This document shows positions 24,095-32,843 of a DNA stretch of 64,000 nt, piece by piece (position 1 is the first letter of the stretch; each line of letters starts with the position of its first letter). The position numbers and the translations under genes were made by a program. The DNA lies in NCBI RefSeq assembly GCF_025499425.1, contig NZ_JAIMCB010000001.1, forward strand, positions 645,201-709,200, read 5' to 3'. Under the pieces are notes generated by a model that saw nothing but the letters and a program-made list of their open reading frames with translations, had not been told where the DNA came from and searched no databases. This DNA is from Acidiferrimicrobium sp. IK (lineage in GTDB: Bacteria > Actinomycetota > Acidimicrobiia > Acidimicrobiales > Palsa-688).

Positions 24095-25441
24095 TTGTTG
24101 CTCATCCGGATCCCGCAGGAGCAAGCCCGACAACTCCGGCGTGCGCTCGAGCTGGTCGGCCGCGAGCCGTTCCGGAGGCGGAGCTGGGCGGAGCTGGGGT
24201 TCTTCCTCGCCAGCAGCGCCCTGACCCTGGCCGCGCTCGTCGTCCTCGGGGCGTTCGGTCTCGCCGGTGTCGGGCTGACCGTCGTGCTCGTCGGGGTGCT
24301 GGTCCTCGCCGGCGGCCTGCGCGTCGGGCGGGGCCTCGGACGCTGGCAGCGGGCGCTGGCCAGGCAAGCCCTCGGCGAGGACCTGGCCGAGCCGGAGCCG
24401 TTCAGCCCACGCCCCGGCTTCTTCGGGTGGCTGCGGGCGTCGCTCGGCGACCGGGCCGCGTGGCGGGCGGTCATCTACTTCGTCGCCAAGGTGCCCCTCA
24501 CGATCTTCGGGATCTGGTTCGCGTTGAGCGTCTGGGTCGAGGCGTTGCTCGCGCTGGCGTCGCCGCTGACCGGCGGGCCGGGAGGGACGAGGTTCGGGGT
24601 GCTCGGCCGGACGCTCGGCCCGGGCCACAGCGGCGGGCCGGGCTGGCTCGTGAACCACGGCCGGGTGTTCGCGGTCGGAGCGGTGCTCTTCTTCGTCGCC
24701 CCGTGGACGATGCGGGCGGTGGTCGCCCTCGACCGAGGCCTGATGCGCCTCCTCCTCGGGCCTGACGCCGCGACGTCCCGGGTCAGGACCCTCGAGGAGT
24801 CCCGCTCCAAGACCCTCGACGCGGCCACCGAAACCTTGCGGCGCATCGAACGCAACCTCCACGACGGCACCCAAGCGCAGCTCGTCGCGCTGGCCATGCG
24901 CCTCGGGCAGGCCAAAGAGAAGCTCGACCAGCTCGACGACTCGGCGCCGCCCGGCGACTTGAGCGCGCTGCGCCGCCTGGTCGACGACGCCCACCGCGGC
25001 GCCAAGGAGGCGATCACCGACCTGCGGGACCTGGCCCGCGGCATCCACCCGCCGGCGCTCGACACCGGCCTCGAAAACGCCCTCGCCACCCTGGCGGCCC
25101 GCAGCCCGGTCCCCACCGCGGTAACGGTGTCGCTGCCGTCGCGGCCGACGCGCAGCATCGAGGCGATCGGCTACTTCTGCGCGGCGGAGCTGCTAGCCAA
25201 CGTCGCCCAGCACGCCCACGCGTCCCGGGCGTCGCTCAGCTGCGCTCAGCACGGGCCGTGGCTGCGCATCGTCGTGCGCGACGACGGGCGGGGCGGCGCC
25301 ACGGTGTGCCGGCTCGGCTCCTCCTCGAGCGGCCTGGCCGGTCTCGCCGACCGGGTCGCCGCGGTCGACGGGCACCTGAGCATCGGCAGCCCTCCGGGCG
25401 GCCCGACCGTCGTCACGATCGACCTGCCGGCGCGCGGATGA
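24095..25441 (+). CDS. NarL-type sensor histidine kinase
   Basis: 448 aa from TTG 24095 (or TTG 24098), directly after an ideal ribosome binding site GGAAGGAGGG. The N-terminal half contains membrane segments (FFLASSALTLAALVVLGAFGLAGVGLTVVLVGVLVLAGG and two later ones) resembling the putative sensor domain of actinobacterial kinases. His256 in RRIERNLHDGTQAQLVALAMRLG is the HisKA_3 phospho-acceptor. The HATPase has AAELLANVAQHAHAS, a DDGRGG box and SSSGLAGLADRVAAVDG. The stop TGA overlaps the response regulator ATG (ATGA). Confidence 0.93.
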   Translation: MLLIRIPQEQARQLRRALELVGREPFRRRSWAELGFFLASSALTLAALVVLGAFGLAGVGLTVVLVGVLVLAGGLRVGRGLGRWQRALARQALGEDLAEPEPFSPRPGFFGWLRASLGDRAAWRAVIYFVAKVPLTIFGIWFALSVWVEALLALASPLTGGPGGTRFGVLGRTLGPGHSGGPGWLVNHGRVFAVGAVLFFVAPWTMRAVVALDRGLMRLLLGPDAATSRVRTLEESRSKTLDAATETLRRIERNLHDGTQAQLVALAMRLGQAKEKLDQLDDSAPPGDLSALRRLVDDAHRGAKEAITDLRDLARGIHPPALDTGLENALATLAARSPVPTAVTVSLPSRPTRSIEAIGYFCAAELLANVAQHAHASRASLSCAQHGPWLRIVVRDDGRGGATVCRLGSSSSGLAGLADRVAAVDGHLSIGSPPGGPTVVTIDLPARG

Positions 25442-26103
25442 CCGCGCTCGGGACCTCGGCGCGCGTCGTGATCGCCGAGGACTCCGCGGTCTTGCGCGAC
25501 GGGCTGGTCCAGCTGCTCACCGACCGCGGGTTCGCGGTCCTCGCCGCGGAGCGCGACGCGGTCGGCTTGGAACGCGCCGTGACCGCGGACCCGCCCGACG
25601 TGGCGGTGGTCGACATCCGGATGCCGCCGACGTTCACCGACGAGGGCCTCCAAGCCGCGCTGCGGCTGCGCCGCAGCCACCCCGAGGTTGGGATCTTGGT
25701 GTTCTCCCAGTACGTCGAGACCCGCTACGCCGCCGAGCTCCTCGCCGGCGGCGCGGCGGGGATCGGCTACCTGCTCAAAGACCGAGTCGCTGACGTCTCC
25801 GACTTCGTCGAGGCGCTGGTGCGGGTGGCGTCGGGCGGCACCGCGCTCGACCCTGAGGTCGTCACCCAGCTGATGGGCGCGTCGCGCCGCACCGACACGC
25901 TCGGCGCGCTGAGCGGCCGGGAGCGCGAGGTGCTGACGTTGATGGCCGAAGGCCGCACCAACTCGGCGATCGCCGCCGCGTTGACCGTCTCGGAAGGCGC
26001 GGTCGAAAAGCACGTGGCGAGCATCTTCGCCAAGCTGGACCTGCCGGCGACCTCCACCGACCACCGCCGGGTGCTGGCCGTGCTCCGCTACCTCGAAGGG
26101 TGA
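25438..26103 (+). CDS. NarL/LuxR-family response regulator
   Basis: 221 aa. Receiver domain with VVIAEDS acidic pocket, phospho-acceptor Asp59 in VVDIRMPP, and the conserved Lys in YLLKDRV. The C-terminal LuxR HTH (about 155-215) reads LSGREREVLTLMAEGRTNSAIAAALTVSEGAVEKHVASIFAKL. It is translationally coupled to the kinase. The likely target is the ABC exporter upstream, by analogy with bacitracin-type and NatAB-associated systems; this is inferred from linkage. Confidence 0.95.
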   Translation: MTALGTSARVVIAEDSAVLRDGLVQLLTDRGFAVLAAERDAVGLERAVTADPPDVAVVDIRMPPTFTDEGLQAALRLRRSHPEVGILVFSQYVETRYAAELLAGGAAGIGYLLKDRVADVSDFVEALVRVASGGTALDPEVVTQLMGASRRTDTLGALSGREREVLTLMAEGRTNSAIAAALTVSEGAVEKHVASIFAKLDLPATSTDHRRVLAVLRYLEG

Positions 26104-26155
26104 CCGCCCGCGCCCAACGCCCGACCTGTCCCACGATCGGCCTCACCGCCACCGC

Positions 26156-26752
26156 CTAGACGGTGGCGGCGCGGACCGTGGCCGGCTGGACCGTGGTGGA
26201 CACCACCCAGCGGTGCCTGCCGATCATCCGGTCGCGGGTGAAGCCCAACTTCTCGTAGGTCGACACCGCCCCGTTGAACAAGAAGCCGGCGGGCACCGAC
26301 CCGGCGTCCTCCGGGTATCCCTCCACCGTCCCGCCGCCCAGGCCGGCGATGAGCTCCAGCGCCCCGGCCAACGCGGCGGTGCCCACCCCCCGGCGCCGGC
26401 GTCCCTTCCCGACGAAACAGCACGCGATCCGCCAGTCCGGTTCCCGGGCCAGGCCCTTGTCGTACGCGGCTCGGCTCTTGATCCTCGGGACCTCCGCCGG
26501 CGGTCCGAACTGGCACCAGCCGACGCAGTCCTCGCCGTCGAACACCAACGCGGCGTGCGCGGTCCCGGCCCGTACCCGCTCGAACTTGCGGTTCCGTTTG
26601 GCGTCGGGAGGCACGCCCTTTTCTCCGCCCTCGGGATGAAAGGAGAGGCACCAGCATCCCCCGAATACGCCGTTGTTGGCCTCCACCAGCGCAGCGAAGG
26701 CGTCCCACGTCGAGCGGTCGAGCGCCTTGATGGTGTACGCCGGTGCGCCCAT
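26156..26752 (-). CDS. GNAT-family N-acetyltransferase
   Basis: 198 aa. Motif A is degenerate but visible: ACCFVGKGRRRRGVGTAALAGALELIAGLGG (RRRGVGTA), followed by FLFNGAVSTYEKLGFTRDRMIGRHRWVV. The N-terminal part includes NNGVFGGCWCLSFHPEG, a Cys-bearing motif common in a set of actinobacterial GNAT proteins that lack a known substrate. It is convergent with the response regulator. Confidence 0.8.
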   Translation of the reverse strand: MGAPAYTIKALDRSTWDAFAALVEANNGVFGGCWCLSFHPEGGEKGVPPDAKRNRKFERVRAGTAHAALVFDGEDCVGWCQFGPPAEVPRIKSRAAYDKGLAREPDWRIACCFVGKGRRRRGVGTAALAGALELIAGLGGGTVEGYPEDAGSVPAGFLFNGAVSTYEKLGFTRDRMIGRHRWVVSTTVQPATVRAATV

Positions 26753-26782
26753 GCCCGGACGATACCTACGCCCGCCGGCCGG

Positions 26783-27229
26783 TCAGGTCTTGGCGGTGGC
26801 GGGGGAGAGGACCGCCTGACAGTCGGTGGCCAGGGCCTGCGCGGCGGTGCCGGTGGTCGGGTCGTTGGAGCCCACCGCGACGTCAAACGCCCGGGCGTCG
26901 GAGGCCAGCTTGGCGAACGCCGCCCGGTCGGCGCCGGCCGCCGCGCTGGCCGCCTGGTCCACCGCCGCGACGCGCGGTCCGAGCGCCTCGGGGGTCAGCT
27001 TGCCGGCCTGAAGGTCGCTGACCAGGCTGGCGAAGAGGGTGCAGGACTGGCGGGCGGCGCCGAGGGCGGAGGAGCCGGCCGCCGGGGCGCCGGCCGTGGT
27101 CGGAGTCGTGCCGGCGCTCTTGGAGGGTACGACACCGACGGCCAGGCCGATCACCGCCACCACGATCACTGCGAGCAGGGCCACCGCCCGGCGGTGGGTG
27201 CGGCTGGTGCGGGAAGGGGGGCGGGCCAT
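26783..27229 (-). CDS. Small membrane-anchored exported protein of unknown function
   Basis: 148 aa from ATG 27229 (a frame to 27262 is open). A basic N-terminus (RPPSRTSRTHRR) precedes one hydrophobic segment (AVALLAVIVVAVIGLAVGVV), then a Thr/Ala/Pro-rich linker and a helical Ala-rich domain of about 100 residues with two cysteines (QSCTLF and TDCQAV) that could form a disulphide. No family is recognised. Confidence 0.6.
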   Translation of the reverse strand: MARPPSRTSRTHRRAVALLAVIVVAVIGLAVGVVPSKSAGTTPTTAGAPAAGSSALGAARQSCTLFASLVSDLQAGKLTPEALGPRVAAVDQAASAAAGADRAAFAKLASDARAFDVAVGSNDPTTGTAAQALATDCQAVLSPATAKT

Positions 27230-27302
27230 CGTCAGGCTCTCCCCGAGCGCACCGGGCGCCAATCACCCGCCCCGCCGGCGGAGCGCCGAGACGGGAGGGG
27301 CT

Positions 27303-29762
27303 TCACGCCTCCCGTCGCAGCGCGAACCACACCGCCTTGCCCGGCCCGCCGGCGTCGGTGGCCGCGGCGGGGCGGATCCCCCAGTCGTCGGCCAGGGTCG
27401 CGACCATGTACAGGCCCCGGCCGCCCTCGTCTAGGGGGCCGGCCTCGCGGGGCGCCGGGATCCGCCCGTCGCCGTCCTCGACGGCCAGCTCGACGCGCTC
27501 ATCGGAGAACTCGATACGCAGGGTGCAGGGGCCGACGGCGTGGCGGACCGCGTTGGTGACCAGCTCGCTGACGAGCAGCACCGCCAGGTCCACCTGGGCG
27601 CCCCACCCCGCCGAGGTGAGCACGTCCGCAGCGAACCGGCGGGCCCGCCCGACGCTCTCCGCGGCGGCGCCGAACGCCATCCGGTGGACGCCCGACGTCT
27701 GGCGCTGCGGGCGGAGGACCGCGACGAGGATGGCCACGTCGTCCTCGCGTCCCGGCATCGGCACCAGCGCGCTGACCAGCCCCTCGCACACCTCTTCGGC
27801 GCTGCGTCCCGGCAGGCCGACCGCCGCGGTTTTGAGCAGATCCAGCCCGGCGTCGAGGGAGCTGCCGCGCCGTTCGACCAGCCCGTCGGTGTAGAGGACC
27901 AGCACGTCGCCGGCGTGGAGGAGCAGGGAGTCCTCGTGGGCGTCGCCGCCGTCGGTGACCCCGAGGAGGACCCCCGAACCGCCGGAGAGGAGCCGGGCGG
28001 CGCCGTCGCGGACCAAAAGCGGCGGTGGATGCCCGGCGTTGCTCCAGCGAAACGTGCTCGACGGCCGGTCCAGCACCCCGAAGATGCAGGTGGCGTAGGA
28101 CACGCCGAGCGAGCCCATCGCCCGGTCGACTCGCGACAAGGTGAGCGCCGGGTCCTCGTAGCCGTCGTGGGCCAGCACCCGCAGGGCGCTTCGCAGCTGA
28201 CCCATCGACGTCGACGCGCTCACGTCGTGGCCGACCACGTCGCCGATGGCGATGCCGGTGGTGTCCTCGTCGAGGATCAACACGTCGTACCAGTCGCCCC
28301 CCACCGACGCCCCGTCGGTCGCCGGCAGGTAGCGCACCGCGATGTCGAGGCCCTCCACCGCGGGGACCGTCGTCGGCAGTAGCGCCCGTTGCAGGGTCTC
28401 GGCGATCTCCCGCTCGTGCTGGAACGCCCTGGCGTTGCTGACCGCCAGCGCGGTCCGCCGGGCGACCTCCGCGGCCAGGGACAGGTCGTCGCCGTCGAGG
28501 GACCGGCCCTCGCTGGTGGCCAGGGCCAGCACGCCCATGACCTCGCCGTGGGCGTCGATCGGCACTGCCAGCCCGGCGCCGAAGGGCACGTCGAGGGCGG
28601 CCGACAGCGGGCCGGGGGGCGTGTCGGCGGCTTCCAGGCCGAGCATGGCGCCGAGGGTGGTGTGCTCGGTCAGCCGTCCCCGGCCGCCGCTGGCGGCCCG
28701 TCCCAGGCTGGCGAGGTCCGCGCCTGCCGCGGCGAGGGCCGGTTTGGCGTCCACCAGCTTGTGGAGGTCCCGGTGGAACACCGACAGGTGCTCGCTGCGT
28801 CCGCCGCCGCCGAACAGCGCCAGCGCGCACCAGTCGGCGACGCTCGGGGCCAGCACCCCGGCGAGGCGGTCGAGCATCTCGTCGAGGTTGAGGGTGGTGG
28901 TGAGCACCGAGCTGGCGGTGGCCAGGATCGACAGCCGCTCCCGGGCTTCCTCGGCGCGCCGGAGGAGCACGACCCGATCGGCTTCGGCCCGCTTGAGCTG
29001 AGTGATCTCCACCGCGGTGAGACCGGCGCCGACCAGGGTGTCGCCGGCTCGGACCGGGAAGTAGCTGACCGAGAAGTGCCGGACCCCGCCGCCTGCTTCG
29101 AGTTCCCGCTCGATCAGCCGGCCGGCGACGACCCGGCCGGTGCGCAGCGTCGAGGCCAGGTCTGAGGCGATCTCCGGGACCACCGGCACGACCTCGCCGA
29201 GCGTCCCGCCGACGTGCTCGGCGGGGGTCTTGCCGCTTAGCACGGCGTACGCGTCGTTGACCCGGACGTAGCGCAGCTGCGTGTCGAACACTGCGATGGC
29301 GACCGGCGCAGCCCCGAGGATCGCTTCGAGCAGGCCGAGGGCGTCCTCCGCGGTGGCGCGCGCTGCGTGCTCGGCGCTGAGCAGCACCGACCGCTGCTGC
29401 TCGGCGAGACCCTGGTCCATCCCGTCGGTGGCGACCCACGCCGCGGCCCCGCCGGCGCCGGCCGCAACCAGGCGGAACGAGCTGACCAGCAGAGCCCCGT
29501 CCCGGCGGCGGACCCGGGCGTCGCCGTCCCACGACTGGCCGCTGGCGACGCCGGCCAGCAGCTGCTTGAACATGGCCTGGTCGTCGGGGTCGAAGAGCGC
29601 TTCGAGCGCCGACACGCCGAGCACGTCCTCGGCCCGATGCCCGTAGAGGACCTCCGCCGCCACGTTCCATCCCGCGACCCGGCCGTCGGGGTCGATCAGC
29701 ACCACCGCGACCGGCATGACGTCGAGGATGTCGCCGACGGGTAGGCCCTCGGCGCCGCTCAC
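27303..29762 (-). CDS. PAS-PAS-GAF-SpoIIE phosphatase-HATPase multi-sensor regulator
   Basis: 819 aa with five modules. Two PAS domains (about 8-120 and 145-260; GWNVAAEVLYGHRAEDVLG and RYVRVNDAYAVLSGKTPAEHVGG) are followed by a GAF domain (about 275-445). A PP2C-type SpoIIE phosphatase (about 460-685) has metal-ligand motifs GGDWYDV, GDVVGHDV, YTDGLVE and GREDDVAILVAV. The C-terminal RsbW-like ATPase (about 690-819) has LLVSELVTNAVRHA and GRGLYMVATLADDWG. Such proteins dephosphorylate anti-sigma antagonists in response to signals; carrying both phosphatase and kinase-type ATPase makes it a self-contained partner-switch regulator. It starts 16 bp after kaiB, so it is the third gene of the kai operon. 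Confidence 0.93.
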   Translation of the reverse strand: MSGAEGLPVGDILDVMPVAVVLIDPDGRVAGWNVAAEVLYGHRAEDVLGVSALEALFDPDDQAMFKQLLAGVASGQSWDGDARVRRRDGALLVSSFRLVAAGAGGAAAWVATDGMDQGLAEQQRSVLLSAEHAARATAEDALGLLEAILGAAPVAIAVFDTQLRYVRVNDAYAVLSGKTPAEHVGGTLGEVVPVVPEIASDLASTLRTGRVVAGRLIERELEAGGGVRHFSVSYFPVRAGDTLVGAGLTAVEITQLKRAEADRVVLLRRAEEARERLSILATASSVLTTTLNLDEMLDRLAGVLAPSVADWCALALFGGGGRSEHLSVFHRDLHKLVDAKPALAAAGADLASLGRAASGGRGRLTEHTTLGAMLGLEAADTPPGPLSAALDVPFGAGLAVPIDAHGEVMGVLALATSEGRSLDGDDLSLAAEVARRTALAVSNARAFQHEREIAETLQRALLPTTVPAVEGLDIAVRYLPATDGASVGGDWYDVLILDEDTTGIAIGDVVGHDVSASTSMGQLRSALRVLAHDGYEDPALTLSRVDRAMGSLGVSYATCIFGVLDRPSSTFRWSNAGHPPPLLVRDGAARLLSGGSGVLLGVTDGGDAHEDSLLLHAGDVLVLYTDGLVERRGSSLDAGLDLLKTAAVGLPGRSAEEVCEGLVSALVPMPGREDDVAILVAVLRPQRQTSGVHRMAFGAAAESVGRARRFAADVLTSAGWGAQVDLAVLLVSELVTNAVRHAVGPCTLRIEFSDERVELAVEDGDGRIPAPREAGPLDEGGRGLYMVATLADDWGIRPAAATDAGGPGKAVWFALRREA

Positions 29763-29778
29763 TGGGCGCGCACCGGGG

Positions 29779-30156
29779 TCAGCGCTCCGGGCGGAGGTCC
29801 AGGCCGATCAGCACCCGCTCGGTGTTGGACAGGTCGCCGATGATCTTGCGGACGGGTTCGGGCAGGCGCCGCTCCAGCGTCGGGATGGCGACGATCTGCT
29901 CGCCGCGGGCCAGCTGCGGCCGCTCCAGGAGGTCGATGACCTCGATGGAGTACTGACCGGCGAGGTGCTCCTCGCAGATCCGGCGCAGGTTGGCCAGCGC
30001 CGCGGCCGAGCGGGGGGTTTCCCCGGCGACGTACAAGCGCAGCTCCCACGTCTCGGGAGGAGGGCTGTCGGCCAGCGCTCCGGGCGCTCCCGCGGTGCCG
30101 ATCGGGCCGGGCGACGCGCCGTTCGCGTCGCCTGCCGTCGGGTGGCTGTCGGTCAT
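29779..30156 (-). CDS. kaiB: KaiB-family clock/timer protein
   Basis: 125 aa. After a disordered Pro/Ala/Gly-rich leader of about 33 residues, the KaiB core is strongly conserved: [67 protein letters not shown] and the ending RVLIGLDL. The last segment is near-identical to cyanobacterial KaiB. KaiB is a thioredoxin-like, fold-switching protein that binds the CI ring of KaiC. Its ATG overlaps the kaiC stop (ATGA, 30153-30156), so it is co-translated with KaiC. No kaiA is present in the window. The long N-terminal extension is unusual. Confidence 0.93.
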   Translation of the reverse strand: MTDSHPTAGDANGASPGPIGTAGAPGALADSPPPETWELRLYVAGETPRSAAALANLRRICEEHLAGQYSIEVIDLLERPQLARGEQIVAIPTLERRLPEPVRKIIGDLSNTERVLIGLDLRPER

Positions 30157-31556
30157 GGGGCAGCCTCCGCTACTGCGTCCAAGATGTCGATCCCGTCCTC
30201 GCTCAGCTCGAAGCCTCGCACGTGGTGGGAGTGTGCCATGCCGCGGGCCTTTTGGATGAACAAGCTGCGCCGGCGTTGCGCGCCGTTCTCCAGCATCCGC
30301 AGGTGAACGAAGTTGTCGATCAGCGAAGACAAAGCGGTGTCCTCCCCGAGGGGGTGGTTGAGGCTGGTGAACACCGCCGTCACCTGCCGGTTCTTCAAGT
30401 AGTCGACGATGCGCATGAGCAGAGCCTTGATGTCCAAGCCGCCGCCGAGCGCGGTGAAGTCGGTGACCGGGTCGAGGACCACGACGTCGGGGTCGTGCAG
30501 CTCCACCTGCTCGTAGACCGTGGTCAGGTGCCGTTCCAGGCCCAGCTCGGTCGGGCGGTTGGCGTGGACCCGCAGCAGCCCTTCGTCCATCCAGTGGTCC
30601 AGGCGCAGGCCGACCGATGACATGTTTCGGGCCAGTTGGGCGGCCGACTCCTCGAACGCCATGTACAGGCACTTCTGCCCCCGGGAGCACGCGGCGTCCG
30701 CGAACGCAGCGGCGAAGGTGGTCTTGCCGGTCCCCGACTCGCCCGACACCATGGTGACGCTGCCCCGGAACCAGCCGCCCCGGCCGAGCATCGCGTCGAG
30801 GCCCGCCACGCCGGTGGGCACCGCTTCGGTGCTCGCCGGGTGCTCCAGACCGAAAGAGGTGACCGGCACGACCGAGAACCCGGTCGCTCCGATCACGAAG
30901 GGGAACTCGTTGGTCGCGTGCGTCGACCCTCGCAGCTTGACGACGCGGATGCGCCGCACCGCCATCTGGTCGCTGACTCGGTGGTCGAGGGAGATGACGC
31001 AGTCGGCCACGTACTCCTCGAGGCCGTGGCGGGTGATCGACCCGCCGCCGGACTCGGCGGTGATCACCGAGGTGACCCCCTTGCCTTTCAGCCACGCGAA
31101 CAACCGGCGCAGCTCGGAGCGCAGCCGGGCGGTGTCGTCGAGCGCGGCGAAGAGCACCTCGAGGGTGTCGAGCGCGACCCGTTTGGCGCCGACCTCGTCG
31201 ATGGCCAGCCCGAGGCGGATGAACAGCGCCTCGAGGTCGTAGTCGCCGGTCATGTCGATCTGCTCGCGGTCGACTTTCACGTAGTCGACGACCAGCTTCC
31301 CCTCCGCTTGCAGGCGGTCGAGGTCCCAGCCGAGCGACGCGACGTTGGCGGCCAGCTCCTCGGCGGTCTCCTCGAACGCCAGCAGCACCCCGGCCTCGCC
31401 CCGCTCGACGCCGCGGACCAAGAACTCCGTGGCGAGCAGGGTCTTGCCGCAGCCGGCGCCGCCGGCGACGAGAGTGGTGCGTCCTGCGGGCAGGCCTCCG
31501 TCGGTGATCTTGTCCAGCCCGTCGATACCTGTCGGGCAGTGCGTCAGCCCCGCCAT
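30153..31556 (-). CDS. kaiC: KaiC-family double-domain ATPase/autokinase
   Basis: 467 aa from ATG 31556 (GAGGAGCGGA ribosome binding site). The frame continues upstream without conserved sequence. Two RecA-like domains are complete. CI has Walker A GGAGCGKT (residues 32-39), the catalytic pair Glu62-Glu63 in FEETAEE, and [21 protein letters not shown] has Walker [27 protein letters not shown], and [15 protein letters not shown], where the two Ser align with the Ser431/Thr432 phosphorylation pair of cyanobacterial KaiC. It ends soon after [13 protein letters not shown] and lacks the C-terminal A-loop tail that binds KaiA, consistent with the absence of kaiA. It is the first gene of the kaiC-kaiB-phosphatase operon. 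Confidence 0.94.
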   Translation of the reverse strand: MAGLTHCPTGIDGLDKITDGGLPAGRTTLVAGGAGCGKTLLATEFLVRGVERGEAGVLLAFEETAEELAANVASLGWDLDRLQAEGKLVVDYVKVDREQIDMTGDYDLEALFIRLGLAIDEVGAKRVALDTLEVLFAALDDTARLRSELRRLFAWLKGKGVTSVITAESGGGSITRHGLEEYVADCVISLDHRVSDQMAVRRIRVVKLRGSTHATNEFPFVIGATGFSVVPVTSFGLEHPASTEAVPTGVAGLDAMLGRGGWFRGSVTMVSGESGTGKTTFAAAFADAACSRGQKCLYMAFEESAAQLARNMSSVGLRLDHWMDEGLLRVHANRPTELGLERHLTTVYEQVELHDPDVVVLDPVTDFTALGGGLDIKALLMRIVDYLKNRQVTAVFTSLNHPLGEDTALSSLIDNFVHLRMLENGAQRRRSLFIQKARGMAHSHHVRGFELSEDGIDILDAVAEAAP

Positions 31557-31877
31557 TCCGCTCCTCGCCGCAACACGGCGTGACTGTACCCAACGGCGAC
31601 GAAAACCAAAGAGCCGACACCAGGGGCGTTCGGCTGTGGGTGGCCAGCAGGATGTGTCCACTGGCGGACAACAGCGACTGCCCGCAGACGGCCACTGCCC
31701 TCACTCAAGGTGAGAGCGATCGCCGAGCCGCTCGCAGCCCGAGCCGTTGATCGGCTCGGCCTTGCTGCTCGCGGGGCGCTGCTGGCTGGACTCCCAGATG
31801 GTCTGCTCTGCTCGGCTCGGCGGGTCGCCGTGGATGTCCCTGTCGTCCACGGCCTTGACCGCCCGTGCCGGACGCAC
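31557..31877. other. Intergenic region containing the kaiC promoter area
   Basis: No gene is supported here. On the reverse strand, GGGTACAGT (plus-strand 31583-31591) lies 26 bp before the kaiC ATG; GGGTAC resembles the -10 of actinobacterial stress sigma factors of the SigB/SigF type (GGGTAT), while TACAGT could be an ordinary -10 for the housekeeping sigma. A matching upstream GTTT element at the right distance is not clear. The rest is unremarkable downstream sequence of the 321-aa protein gene. Confidence 0.35.
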
Positions 31878-32843
31878 CTACTCCGAGAGTGGGTCCGGGT
31901 CGCTCTCCCAGGTCCAAGGAGGCCGGTCGATGTACTCGGCGGCAGTCATCGCATCCCAGGTGGTGGGCGCGACCGCGATCATGAACCCGCTGCCGGCAGT
32001 AACGGCGGCCGCCAGTTCCCCTCGGAGTTTCTTGGCAGCTGCGTAGGCGGCTTTCGAGTCGATGGCTGAGGCTGCGGTGTCGAACAACCCGGCGTCCCTG
32101 GCCAGGCTCTCGGTCAGGACCGGGTACAAGGTGACGGTCTTGCCGGCGGCGTTGACCAACCAGGCGTCGGTAGCGCCGACCAGCTGCTGAGGCAGGGTCC
32201 GCTTGCCCTGGGCGGTGGTGTCGAAGCTGTTCGCGAGCCTCGCGACGACCTTGGCTGCCCTCTTCAGCACTTGCTCTTCGACGTCGTCGGGGTGCGCAGC
32301 TCTGGCGTAGCGGCGCCCAGCCCACAGGGCCAGGCGTCCCTGTTGCGGGCCGGTGAGGGGCCGCAGCGTCGCCACGTCGGGGTGCACGAGGGCGGTCTTG
32401 TCGACGGAAGCGACGTAGCGCTGGTCGGCGACGGGACAGAACGCCTTGTCGCCGGTGCGGCTGCACATCTGGGCGAGCTTGGCGGCTGGAAGGGGGAACT
32501 CTCGGGGGGAGGAGCCGCCGTGGCGGAGCTGCGCGTAGCGCGTCGGGTCGACCAGGGTGACCGGGCACACCGTCAGGCACGGCTCGATGGTCGGGTCCCG
32601 GACGATGTCGCAGGCCCCGGAGAGCACCACGTACCAGCCGACCTCGCTGTCGACCGTCAGCGCCCACAACTTGTCGGGAGCCGGGGCGTCCACGCCCGCC
32701 GACTCGAGGACGCCGGCCGGCCCACGGCCGACGATGCTCACCGCCCCCAGGGAGATCAGATCCCCCTGCGCAAGGCTGTCGAGAACCTGCGCGAGTCGGC
32801 GAGCGTCAGCGGGGCGCAAGCCGCGCCCGCTGCTGCTCGTCAC
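31878..32843 (-). CDS. Protein of unknown function, coupled to an HTH gene
   Basis: 321 aa starting at GTG 32843, which overlaps the stop of the upstream HTH gene (GTGA). No family is recognised. The N-terminal part contains GDLISLGAVSIVG and WYVVLSGACDIVRDPTIEPCLTVCPVTLVD; the hydrophobic-LS-x2-CDI element recalls a motif I associate with uncharacterised proteins of phage-defence neighbourhoods, but that memory is not a search result. Cysteines cluster in this half (GACD, EPCLTVCP, MCSR, FCPV). The C-terminal half is helical and Ala/Lys-rich. It is soluble by inspection. Confidence 0.65.
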   Translation of the reverse strand: MTSSSGRGLRPADARRLAQVLDSLAQGDLISLGAVSIVGRGPAGVLESAGVDAPAPDKLWALTVDSEVGWYVVLSGACDIVRDPTIEPCLTVCPVTLVDPTRYAQLRHGGSSPREFPLPAAKLAQMCSRTGDKAFCPVADQRYVASVDKTALVHPDVATLRPLTGPQQGRLALWAGRRYARAAHPDDVEEQVLKRAAKVVARLANSFDTTAQGKRTLPQQLVGATDAWLVNAAGKTVTLYPVLTESLARDAGLFDTAASAIDSKAAYAAAKKLRGELAAAVTAGSGFMIAVAPTTWDAMTAAEYIDRPPWTWESDPDPLSE

